A stretch of 14,186 nucleotides of DNA from Candidatus Gottesmanbacteria bacterium (GTDB taxonomy: Bacteria; Patescibacteriota; Microgenomatia; 2-02-FULL-39-11). Shown here in pieces: positions 6,377 through 13,819 of the stretch. The notes beneath the pieces were generated by a model. It was not told the origin of the DNA, ran no database searches, and saw only the letters and a list, made by a program, of their open reading frames with translations. The position numbers and the translations under genes were made by a program. Location: NCBI GenBank assembly GCA_016218275.1, contig JACREK010000186.1, positions 1 to 14,186 on the forward strand, read 5' to 3'. The first letter of the stretch is position 1, and every line of letters begins with the position of its first letter.

Positions 6377-9300
6377 ATGGATAAAAAAGGAAATTTTGGC
6401 AATATCATTGATTTTTCTGGGTTAAAATTAACCCTTGCTGCTCCTTCGGATATTATGACCTGGTCATACGGTGAAGTAACTAAACCGGAGACGATAAATT
6501 ACCGCACACTTAAACCCGAAAAAGATGGTCTATTTGATGAAAGAATTTTTGGTCCTAGCAAAGATTGGGAATGTTATTGCGGAAAATATAAAAGGATAAG
6601 GTATAGAGGTATTATCTGTGATAAATGCGGTGTAGAAGTAACACAAAGCAAGGTAAGGAGAGAACGCATGGGTCATATAAAGCTTGCTGCTCCTGTTGCC
6701 CATGTCTGGTTTTTCAAAGGTGCTCCTTCAAAATTATCGCTTCTTTTAGATCTGACACCTAAAGCGCTTGAGAATGTAATCTATTTTGCCTCATATTTAG
6801 TGACAGAGATTGATCGTGAAGCGCAAAAGAAATCAGAAACTCAACTGGCTGGTGTATTTGATAAGAAAAGGGAAGAAAGAGCCAAAGAAGTGAAAGATAA
6901 AATTTCGGAGATTGAAGATGAATTTGAAAAATTAAAAAAAGATACAGAAAAGAAAATCAAAAACAAGGAAGCAAAAGATTTGGCAGTAGAAGAATTAAAT
7001 TATAAAAAGAAACAACAGATTACCGCTTTACAGGAAGAAAATATCAGAGTTGAGGAAACAGCAAAAGAGATATCAAAAACAATCTCAGAATTGATCGGTA
7101 AGCTGCGTCCTTTAACTATCGTATCAGAAGATGAATATATTAAATTACGGGAGTATGAAGTGTCTTCTTTCTTCAAAGTGGGAATGGGTGCAGAATGTAT
7201 TTTGGATGTATTGAAAAAGATTGACCTCTCCAAATTGACAGCAGATCTTCGGAAAAAAGCTCAAGAAATTACAGGGGCGCGAAAGATTAAAGTCACTAAA
7301 AGACTGCGTGTAGTTGAGGGATTAAAAAAAGCCAATATTGACTCCTCTTGGATGATTATGACAGTCCTACCTGTTATTCCGCCGGATCTTAGACCGATGG
7401 TACAGTTGACAGGAGGAAAATTTGCCACTTCCGACCTTAATGATTTATATCGAAGGGTTATCAATCGTAATAATAGATTGAAACATCTAATTGAACTGGG
7501 TGCCCCGGAGATAATTTTACGCAATGAAAAAAGGATGCTACAGGAAGCAGTTGATTCGCTGATTGATGCAAGTCAGAGAACAACCGGAAGAGTTTCTGCC
7601 GCCAATGTACTGCGTTCACTTTCCGATATGTTGCGTGGTAAACAAGGAAGATTCAGACAAAACTTACTGGGTAAAAGAGTTGATTACTCAGGACGGTCGG
7701 TAATTGTGGTAGGTCCTGAACTTTCTCTTACTTCTTGCGGATTGCCCAAAGAGATGGCATTGGAATTATTTAAGCCATTTGTTCTGCGAGAACTGATTAT
7801 TCGAGGACTTGCCCCAAATGTAAAAAGTGCCAAAAATATACTTGAGAGACGTCAGTCTCAAGTTTTTGATATTTTGGAGGAAATAACTAAAAACCATCCG
7901 GTGCTTCTTAATCGCGCGCCCACTTTGCATAAATTAGGAATACAGGCATTTTACCCAATACTTATAGAAGGCTCTGCCATAAGAATCCATCCATGTGTTT
8001 GTGCAGGATATAATGCCGATTTCGATGGAGATCAGATGGCAGTTCACGTACCATTATCAAAATCAGCACAAGAAGAAGCTAAAAATTTGATGTTGCCGGT
8101 TCACAATCTTTTGAAACCCGCAGACGGTACACCGATTACTATTCCAAATAAAGAAATGGCTTTAGGTTGTTATTATCTTACCAATTTCCTACCAGGATCT
8201 GAAAAAATCAAAGATGAAGAATTACCCCTCTTTTATTCTACTGAAGAAGCAATTTATGTCCATCAGATTGACAAAGTTGATTTGCGCCTTCCTATTAAAG
8301 TGAATATAAATGGAAAAGTTATTCGGACAAGCGTGGGCAGAATTCTTTTTAATGAACTTTTACCTGAAGATTTAAGATTTCATAACGAACCTGTAAAAGC
8401 TTCCACTATTAAATATCTGATTACCAGTGCTTTTGAGTTATTTCCGCAAGAAGAAGTTGCAGCTCTTATAGATAGATTTAAAGACTTTGGTTTCTGGGGA
8501 GCAACTCTTGCAGGTGGGATGTCTGTTTCTGTCTTTGATAACACTATCATTCCTCAAAAAGAACAGATGATTGCGGAAGCAGAGAAGAAAGTTGCCGTAG
8601 TTGAAGATAATTACCGACAGGGGCTAATTACCAATGAAGAAAGAAAAAGACTGCAGAACGAAATCTGGATAGATATAACCGAACAAGTTGCAGATGCCAC
8701 CTGGTCTTCTATGAATGAAGATAATCCGGTAAAAATTATTATCAATTCCGGAGGAGCACGTGCTTCAAAAGACCAATTAAAACAACTTTGTGCTATTAAA
8801 GGTCTGGTAGTCGATCCGCTTGGTAAAATAGTGGAACTGCCGACTAAATCAAATTATAGGGAAGGATTATCTATTTTTGAATATGTAACTTCAACGCGAG
8901 GATCACGTAAAGGTTTGACTGACTCAGCTTTAAAGACTGCCGATGCGGGATATTTAACCAGACGCTTGGTTGATGTAGCCCACGATATGATTGTAAGAAG
9001 TGAAGATTGTGGAACCAAAAAAGGTATTGAGATTTCCATAAAAGAGGATAGACAGACCAATTTAGTTGGTAGGGTGTCGGGACGAGTTTTAGTAGAGAAA
9101 GTAGTATCTCCGAAGTCCAGAAAAGTACTTTTGAAAGAAGGAGAATTGATTGCCGAGGATAAGTTATATCTTTTAAAAGAAGTAGAGAGTGTGATAGTGC
9201 GTTCTCCTTTAACCTGTGAATTGAAATATGGTATTTGCGCGGCATGTTACGGTTTAGATCTGGGTAATAAAAAATTTGTCGAAATTGGTACGCCGGTAGG

Positions 9301-10096
9301 TATTGTCGCTGCACAATCAATCGGAGAACCGGGTACACAATTGACGATGAGAGTCAGGCATGCCGGAGGCATAGTCGGACTGGACGTGACTCAAGGTTTA
9401 CCGCGGGTTGAAGAGCTTTTTGAAGCAAGAACACCAAAGATGTTTGCTCCACTTTGTGAAATTGCCGGCAAGGTAGCAGTTGAGGAGGGAGAATTTGGCC
9501 ATAAAGTTACCGTCAGAAGTATAGGAATTAAGCCCGTTGAAGAGAGGGCTTACCTTATCCCTGGTACTTCTGAATTAAGAGTAAAAAGCGGTGATCTGGT
9601 TGCAGCTGGAGATGCCATTACATTTGGATCTTTGGATATCAAGGAAGTATTTCAGATAAGGGGTTTATTGGGAGCACAGCGATATCTGTTGACCGAAATT
9701 CAAAGTGTTTATGAATCTCAGGGAATTCCTATCCATGATAAACATTTTGAAGTGATTATAAGAAAAATGAGTGATAAAGTTCGTATAGAAACTTCCGGTG
9801 ATACAACATTTCTTGCCGGAGAACTTATTGACAGAAGAAGATTTGAGGAAGAAAATGCCCGAGTGATTACAGAGGGAGGAGAACCGGCAAGCGCACAGGT
9901 AGTAATTTTGGGTATTACCAGAGCGGCTCTTTACACAGAATCCTGGCTTTCCGCTGCTTCTTTCCAAGAGACAACTAGTGTTTTGACAGAGACGGCTTTG
10001 ATGGGTCGGGAAGATCACTTGTTGGGTCTGAAGGAAAATGTTATAATCGGAAGACTCATTCCCGTAACTGCGGACAGAGCGAAGATAGAAACTTAG
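6377..10096 (+). CDS. rpoC: DNA-directed RNA polymerase subunit beta prime
   Basis: The beta-prime subunit carries the catalytic magnesium site and clamp of RNA polymerase. The 1239 residues are full length for a form without the large SI3 insertion. The N-terminal zinc site is C66, C68, C81, C84. The catalytic motif NADFDGDQM starts at 546 (Asp 548, 550, 552). The second zinc site is C878, C947, C954, C957. The bridge helix and trigger loop region (AAQSIGEPGTQLTM) runs straight into DVTQGLPRVEELFEAR. The C-terminus SFQETTSVLTETAL...GLKENVIIGRLIP is intact. Residues about 146-240 form a lysine/glutamate-rich, predicted coiled-coil insertion in the clamp region, of a kind also seen in several Gram-positive lineages. 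The trigger loop reads MRVRH (991-995) instead of the usual MRTFH; the catalytic His 995 is kept. The start has no good Shine-Dalgarno site and follows the MITE-like element by 19 bp. Confidence 0.98.
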   Translation: MDKKGNFGNIIDFSGLKLTLAAPSDIMTWSYGEVTKPETINYRTLKPEKDGLFDERIFGPSKDWECYCGKYKRIRYRGIICDKCGVEVTQSKVRRERMGHIKLAAPVAHVWFFKGAPSKLSLLLDLTPKALENVIYFASYLVTEIDREAQKKSETQLAGVFDKKREERAKEVKDKISEIEDEFEKLKKDTEKKIKNKEAKDLAVEELNYKKKQQITALQEENIRVEETAKEISKTISELIGKLRPLTIVSEDEYIKLREYEVSSFFKVGMGAECILDVLKKIDLSKLTADLRKKAQEITGARKIKVTKRLRVVEGLKKANIDSSWMIMTVLPVIPPDLRPMVQLTGGKFATSDLNDLYRRVINRNNRLKHLIELGAPEIILRNEKRMLQEAVDSLIDASQRTTGRVSAANVLRSLSDMLRGKQGRFRQNLLGKRVDYSGRSVIVVGPELSLTSCGLPKEMALELFKPFVLRELIIRGLAPNVKSAKNILERRQSQVFDILEEITKNHPVLLNRAPTLHKLGIQAFYPILIEGSAIRIHPCVCAGYNADFDGDQMAVHVPLSKSAQEEAKNLMLPVHNLLKPADGTPITIPNKEMALGCYYLTNFLPGSEKIKDEELPLFYSTEEAIYVHQIDKVDLRLPIKVNINGKVIRTSVGRILFNELLPEDLRFHNEPVKASTIKYLITSAFELFPQEEVAALIDRFKDFGFWGATLAGGMSVSVFDNTIIPQKEQMIAEAEKKVAVVEDNYRQGLITNEERKRLQNEIWIDITEQVADATWSSMNEDNPVKIIINSGGARASKDQLKQLCAIKGLVVDPLGKIVELPTKSNYREGLSIFEYVTSTRGSRKGLTDSALKTADAGYLTRRLVDVAHDMIVRSEDCGTKKGIEISIKEDRQTNLVGRVSGRVLVEKVVSPKSRKVLLKEGELIAEDKLYLLKEVESVIVRSPLTCELKYGICAACYGLDLGNKKFVEIGTPVGIVAAQSIGEPGTQLTMRVRHAGGIVGLDVTQGLPRVEELFEARTPKMFAPLCEIAGKVAVEEGEFGHKVTVRSIGIKPVEERAYLIPGTSELRVKSGDLVAAGDAITFGSLDIKEVFQIRGLLGAQRYLLTEIQSVYESQGIPIHDKHFEVIIRKMSDKVRIETSGDTTFLAGELIDRRRFEEENARVITEGGEPASAQVVILGITRAALYTESWLSAASFQETTSVLTETALMGREDHLLGLKENVIIGRLIPVTADRAKIET

Positions 10097-10235
10097 AAGT
10101 TAGAATAAATTGAAGTTAGAAATTAGAAAGTGAAGTTAGAAGATAGAAATTGGAGAAATAAGTTCTTACTCTAACTTCTAATATCATCGTCTAACATCTA
10201 ATTTCATAACAAGCTAACTTCTTTTTATTTTTAAT
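10095..10235. repeat. Long diverged inverted repeat and U-tract in the rpoC-rpsL spacer
   Basis: Two 53-bp arms (10095-10147 and 10170-10222) align as reverse complements without gaps, matching at 38 of 53 positions, around a 22-nt loop. The arms are built of TTAGAAG-like units; GAAGTTAGA recurs several times. The left arm starts inside the rpoC stop codon. After the right arm comes TTTTATTTTTAAT directly before the rpsL ATG. The mRNA could fold into one long, imperfect hairpin followed by a U-rich single strand. This may act as a partial terminator, an RNA stability element or a ribosome landing site; the role is unknown. Confidence 0.7.
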
Positions 10236-10712
10236 ATGCCAACAATAAATCAATTAGTAAAAAAAGGCAGAAAAAAGATTGCCAAAAAAATTAAAGCTTC
10301 TGCGCTGAGAAAATATTTCAATGCCAAGGACAGGCAGATGAAACAACTATCCTCTCCTTATAAAAGAGGAGTAGTGACTTTGGTAAAAACTATGACTCCG
10401 AAGAAGCCAAATTCGGCTCTTCGAAAAGTTGCCAGAGTAAGGCTTTCGAATAAACAAGAAGTTACTGCCTATATACCGGGAATCGGTCATGAGCTTACAG
10501 AACATGCAATCGTTTTGGTTCGGGGTGGAAGAGTGAAAGATCTTCCAGGAGTCAAATATCATATAGTTAGAGGTAAATTTGATACGTCAGGAGTCGTAAA
10601 TAGAAAAAAAGGTCGTTCCCGCTATGGAACTAAGTTATCCGGAGTCGTGGCAGTGAAATCGACAGTTGTAGCAGGTATACCTCAGGCGCCGCCGCCTGTT
10701 GTAGCCACATAA
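10236..10712 (+). CDS. rpsL: 30S ribosomal protein S12 (uS12)
   Basis: S12 lies at the decoding centre of the 30S subunit and affects tRNA selection accuracy. The signature blocks are all present: PTINQLVKKGR at the start, TPKKPNSALRKVARVRLSN (54-72), EVTAYIPGIGHELTEHAIVL (75-94), RGGRVKDLPGVKYHIVRG (96-113) and KKGRSRYG (124-131). The lysines linked to streptomycin sensitivity (in TPKK and in RVKDLPG) are the usual ones. At 158 residues it is longer than E. coli S12 (124). Part of the difference is a more basic N-terminal stretch. The rest is a C-terminal tail of about 25 residues (from LSGVVAVK, ending PQAPPPVVAT) where the family normally ends in a few lysines. The ATG follows a U-rich run without a Shine-Dalgarno site. 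rpsG follows after 19 bp. Confidence 0.97.
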   Translation: MPTINQLVKKGRKKIAKKIKASALRKYFNAKDRQMKQLSSPYKRGVVTLVKTMTPKKPNSALRKVARVRLSNKQEVTAYIPGIGHELTEHAIVLVRGGRVKDLPGVKYHIVRGKFDTSGVVNRKKGRSRYGTKLSGVVAVKSTVVAGIPQAPPPVVAT

Positions 10713-10731
10713 TAACTATTAATTTTATACT

Positions 10732-11208
10732 ATGTCCAGAACTGGAAAAATCAAAAAAAGACAAATTGAATCAGATCCTATTTATGACAATCGGTTACTT
10801 GCCCGTTTTATCAACCGAGTAATGAAAGACGGTAAAAAAACTACTGCCTCCAAAGCTGTATATGGCGCTTTGGAGACAATAAAAAGCAAGAATCTTGATC
10901 CGCTAAATGTTTTTCAGACCGCCGTTCAAAATATAGGCCCGCGTTTTGAAGTAAAGGCAAGACGCGTAGGCGGAGCTTCATACCAAGTGCCTACCGAGAC
11001 GCGCGGTGAGAGAAGAATGTCGCTTGCTATAAGATGGTTGATTGCTGCCGCCAATAGCAGATCCAATAAGGAGTACCATACTTTTGCAGATAAGTTGGCA
11101 GCAGAAATTATCGATGCATATAATAATACCGGTGAGGCAATAAGAAAAAGAGATTTGATGCATAGAAATGCGGAGGCAAACAGAGCATTCGCGCATTTTA
11201 GATGGTAG
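10732..11208 (+). CDS. rpsG: 30S ribosomal protein S7 (uS7)
   Basis: S7 nucleates assembly of the 30S head and contacts tRNA in the E site and mRNA exit. The 158 residues agree with the usual length of about 156. Recognisable blocks are the N-terminal DPIYDNRLLARFINRVMKDG, GPRFEVKARRVGGASYQVPT in the centre, and RGERRMSLAIRWLIAAA. The C-terminal helix region ends KRDLMHRNAEANRAFAHFRW, as in typical bacterial S7. It lies 19 bp after rpsL in the standard str-operon order (S12, S7, EF-G). The leader AATAACTATTAATTTTATACT has no Shine-Dalgarno site. Nothing in the coding sequence is unusual. Confidence 0.97.
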   Translation: MSRTGKIKKRQIESDPIYDNRLLARFINRVMKDGKKTTASKAVYGALETIKSKNLDPLNVFQTAVQNIGPRFEVKARRVGGASYQVPTETRGERRMSLAIRWLIAAANSRSNKEYHTFADKLAAEIIDAYNNTGEAIRKRDLMHRNAEANRAFAHFRW

Positions 11209-11215
11209 GATTGAA

Positions 11216-11331
11216 ATAACCCAATAACCCAATAAACCAATAACCCAATAAATGTTAAAATTTATAAATTTTGCATTTAAATAATTTATTGGTAGTATTG
11301 GAAATTGGATAACTGGGTTATTTTTCCTTTT
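11216..11331. repeat. Octamer repeat forming an inverted repeat and U-tract in the rpsG-fusA spacer
   Basis: Four 8-bp units (ATAACCCA, ATAACCCA, ATAAACCA, ATAACCCA; 11216-11247) begin a 38-bp left arm (to 11253) that matches the reverse complement of 11284-11321 at 26 of 38 positions without gaps, including perfect 8- and 9-bp ends. The loop contains a perfect 16-bp AT palindrome (11257-11272). The right arm runs into TTTTCCTTTT directly before the fusA ATG. The design parallels the rpoC-rpsL spacer with unrelated unit sequences. It could fold as a terminator-like or stabilising hairpin. Confidence 0.65.
11271..11298 (+). promoter_or_regulatory. Weak possible internal promoter for fusA
   Basis: TTGCAT (11271-11276), a 16-bp spacer and TAGTAT (11293-11298) preceded by TGG, an extended -10 pattern. 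It lies in the loop and right arm of the spacer repeat, about 34 bp before the fusA ATG. In such AT-rich DNA, matches of this quality arise by chance, so support is low. Confidence 0.22.
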
Positions 11332-13449
11332 ATGGCTGGAAATATTACTTTAACTACAAACAGAACAGTTCCGCTTGATAGAATACGAAATATCGGTATT
11401 ATCGCGCATATTGATGCCGGTAAAACCACGACTACAGAGAGAATTCTTTACTACACCGGAAGAACCTATAAAATTGGAGATATCGATGAAGGAACGACTC
11501 AGATGGATTGGATGCCTCAAGAAAGAGAAAGAGGTATCACAATTACTTCTGCCGCTACAACTACATTTTGGAAAGATGTCAGAATAAATATTATAGATAC
11601 TCCAGGACATGTTGATTTTACCGCTGAAGTGGAAAGGAGCTTACGGGTTCTTGATGGAGGAGTGACAGTCCTGGATGCGGAAGAAGGTGTACAGTCACAA
11701 TCAGAAACAGTTTGGCACCAGGCTGATAAATATAATGTGCCGAGAGTCTGTTTTGTAAATAAGATGGATAAACTGGGGGCTAATTTTTATCGTACCGTAA
11801 ATATGATTAGAGACAGACTTGGAGCCAACCCTGCTATTATGACTCTTCCCATTGGGAAAGAGCAGACATTTACCGGAGCAGTGGATTTATTAACACAAAA
11901 AAGTTTAATTTGGGGGAGCGATGAACTTGGAGCAAAATTTGAAGTGAAAGATGAAATACCCAAAGATATGGAGAATGAAGTTGCGGAATATCGTCACAAA
12001 TTGATTGAGCAGATTTGCGAACAGGACGACACACTTCTTGAAAAATATTTAGGCGGTCAGGAGCCAAGTCAGGAAGAATTAAAAAAAGTACTCCGTCGCG
12101 CTACTATCGCCTATAAACTTGTCCCTATCTATTGCGGATCCTCTCTGCGCAATAAAGGCGTACAACCTTTATTGGATGCAGTAGTAGATTATTTACCGTC
12201 TCCGCTTGATGTTACGGGAGTAACAGGTATAAATCCAAAAACCGGTAAAGAGGAAACAAGAGAGACGAAAGTTGATGCTTCTTTTTCTGCTTTGGCATTC
12301 AAAATACAGCTTGACCCTCATGTAGGAAAACTTACTTATGTAAGAATTTATTCAGGAAAAATTAGTTCCGGATCATATGCATATAACTCAACCAAAGATA
12401 AGCAGGAGCGTATCGGAAGACTTCTTTTGATGCACGCAAATCAAAGAGAAGAAATTACTGAAGCTTTGGCAGGAGAGATTGTAGCAGTTGTTGGGCTCAA
12501 AGATACGGGAACTGGAGATACATTAAGTGATATCAATCATCCGATAAATTTGGAAAAGATCACTTTTCCGGAACCTGTTATTTCTTTGGCAATTGAGCCC
12601 AAAACCAAAGCTGATCAGGAAAAGATGGGTATGGCATTGCAAAGGCTGGCAGAGGAAGATCCTACATTTATTATCAAGTCCAATTATGAAACAGGTCAGA
12701 CGATAATCTGGGGAATGGGGGAATTGCATTTGGATGTTTTGGTTGACAGGATGAAGCGGGAATTCAAAGTAGATGCCAATGTAGGAGCTCCTCAGGTTGC
12801 ATATAAAGAAACAATCAGAAAGATTGCCGAGGGCGAAGGAAAGTATATCAGACAGACAGGAGGCCGAGGTCAATATGGCCATTGTTTCTTAAAAGTTGAA
12901 CCAAAAGGACGGGGTGAAGGATACGAGTTTGTTGATGCTATAAAAGGCGGAGCAATACCAAATGAATTTATTCCTTCGGTGGAAAAAGGAGTGAAGGAAG
13001 CTACAGAAAAAGGAGTTCTTGCCGGCTATCCATTGGTAGATATGAAAGTGACACTTTATGATGGGACCTATCACGATGTAGATTCTTCAGACATTGCCTT
13101 CAAAATTGCAGGCAGTATGGCTCTTCAAAATGCAGTAAAACAGGCAGAACTTACCCTGCTTGAGCCGATAATGAAGGTAGAAGTGACAACACCTGAAGAA
13201 TTTATGGGAACAATAATTGGTGATTTATCCAGTAAACGGGCACAAATTTTGGGTACGGAAAAAAGAGGTCACATAGTGGTAATTTTAGCTACAGTTCCAT
13301 TGGCAGAATTATCCGGTTATGCGACCACACTGCGCAGTCTTTCACAGGGAAGATCATCTTATTATATGGAACCCTCTCATTACGAAGAAGTCCCCAAAAA
13401 CATCACTGAAAAAATAGTTTCAGCAATCAATCCTTCTTCCACCCGCTAA
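11332..13449 (+). CDS. fusA: Elongation factor G
   Basis: EF-G is the GTPase that drives translocation of tRNA and mRNA and, with ribosome recycling factor, subunit splitting. The 705 residues match the family length. The G domain shows AHIDAGKT (25-32), the switch I element RGITI (67-71), DTPGH (89-93) and NKMD (143-146), with a G5-like GSS motif. Domain II, domain III (FPEPVISLAIEPKTKADQEK), domain IV (GGRGQYGHCFLKVEP; GYPLVDMKVTLYDG; YHDVDSS) and domain V (EPIMKVEVTTPEEFMG; GYATTLRSLSQGR) follow in order. An in-frame TTG at 11305 would add nine residues, but these lie in the right arm of the spacer hairpin; the ATG at 11332 is preferred. The leader is a U/C run without a Shine-Dalgarno site. 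No tuf gene follows; the cluster ends here. Confidence 0.97.
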   Translation: MAGNITLTTNRTVPLDRIRNIGIIAHIDAGKTTTTERILYYTGRTYKIGDIDEGTTQMDWMPQERERGITITSAATTTFWKDVRINIIDTPGHVDFTAEVERSLRVLDGGVTVLDAEEGVQSQSETVWHQADKYNVPRVCFVNKMDKLGANFYRTVNMIRDRLGANPAIMTLPIGKEQTFTGAVDLLTQKSLIWGSDELGAKFEVKDEIPKDMENEVAEYRHKLIEQICEQDDTLLEKYLGGQEPSQEELKKVLRRATIAYKLVPIYCGSSLRNKGVQPLLDAVVDYLPSPLDVTGVTGINPKTGKEETRETKVDASFSALAFKIQLDPHVGKLTYVRIYSGKISSGSYAYNSTKDKQERIGRLLLMHANQREEITEALAGEIVAVVGLKDTGTGDTLSDINHPINLEKITFPEPVISLAIEPKTKADQEKMGMALQRLAEEDPTFIIKSNYETGQTIIWGMGELHLDVLVDRMKREFKVDANVGAPQVAYKETIRKIAEGEGKYIRQTGGRGQYGHCFLKVEPKGRGEGYEFVDAIKGGAIPNEFIPSVEKGVKEATEKGVLAGYPLVDMKVTLYDGTYHDVDSSDIAFKIAGSMALQNAVKQAELTLLEPIMKVEVTTPEEFMGTIIGDLSSKRAQILGTEKRGHIVVILATVPLAELSGYATTLRSLSQGRSSYYMEPSHYEEVPKNITEKIVSAINPSSTR

Positions 13450-13462
13450 ACTCCCAAAAATA

Positions 13463-13495
13463 AGAGGTGTCAATAGGAATTCACCTTAGAGGTGT
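13463..13495. repeat. Short paired repeats between fusA and the antitoxin gene
   Basis: AGAGGTGT occurs twice as a direct repeat (13463-13470 and 13488-13495), and CACCT (13482-13486) can pair with AGGTG on either side, giving two alternative short hairpins in the 54-bp spacer between the converging genes. There is no T-run, so it is not a convincing terminator. I see no better one for either gene. Confidence 0.3.
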
Positions 13496-13503
13496 ACTTG
13501 ATA

Positions 13504-13779
13504 TTATATTCCCTCAAAGCTAACTTTTAGTTCCCCACCAAAAGAGGTGGCCAGGCGTTGAAGGAAAGAAATAGTGGGAGTAGTTTGGGCGTTTTCAACT
13601 CTGGAGATTACTGATTGTTTTGTTTTTAATTTCCTCGCCAATTGTTTCTGAGTCAGTTTGTGTTTCAGCCGAGCCAATATTATGGCTCTGGCAATTTCAT
13701 ACTCAACTCTGGTTTCTTTCAGAGCTTTTCTAAATTTTGGATCTTTCAATAATAATTTTTTATGTGTTTCCCAGTTCAT
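13504..13779 (-). CDS. HTH (XRE/HigA-type) antitoxin
   Basis: A 91-residue protein with an N-terminal segment DPKFRKALKETRVEYEIARA (13-32) typical of antitoxins paired with Gp49/HigB-type toxins of the RelE superfamily. A Cro/C1-type helix-turn-helix follows at about 36-80 (LTQKQLARKL...KQSVISRVENAQTTPTISFLQRLA). It ends in FGGELKVSFEGI, the short beta extension common in this group. Such proteins neutralise the toxin and repress their own operon. The upstream gene is a fragment of the expected toxin, so this looks like an antitoxin left without a partner. It is the only clearly accessory gene in the window. It has its own predicted promoter and an almost leaderless mRNA. It converges on fusA, with 54 bp between the stop codons. 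The fold and family are clear; DNA binding and function are inferred. Confidence 0.88.
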   Translation of the reverse strand: MNWETHKKLLLKDPKFRKALKETRVEYEIARAIILARLKHKLTQKQLARKLKTKQSVISRVENAQTTPTISFLQRLATSFGGELKVSFEGI

Positions 13780-13788
13780 AGTGTCTAT
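13778..13788. promoter_or_regulatory. Possible operator at the antitoxin start
   Basis: ATAG-TGT-CTAT is an 11-bp inverted repeat covering the antitoxin start codon and abutting its -10 box. XRE antitoxins commonly repress their own promoters through such sites. It is short, so chance occurrence is possible. Confidence 0.3.
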
Positions 13789-13817
13789 AGAATATCACAA
13801 TTTTGCTATATAGTCAA
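13789..13817 (-). promoter_or_regulatory. Predicted promoter of the antitoxin gene
   Basis: On the minus strand TTGACT (13817-13812), 17 bp, then TATTCT (13794-13789) with an extended TG (TGATATTCT). The expected start site is near 13782, only a few bases before the ATG at 13779, so the mRNA would be nearly leaderless. The promoter lies between the toxin remnant and the antitoxin, so the antitoxin can be expressed alone. Confidence 0.65.
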
Positions 13818-13819
13818 GA

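Noticed and set aside
11216..11247. CRISPR-like array
   Set aside because: The units are 8 bp, adjacent and without spacers; no cas genes are present.
11305..11331. TTG start giving EF-G a 9-residue extension
   Set aside because: It falls in the right arm of the spacer inverted repeat; the ATG at 11332 gives a normal EF-G N-terminus.
13450..13503. Strong intrinsic terminator after fusA
   Set aside because: Only 5-bp alternative stems and no T-run are present; reported only as short paired repeats.
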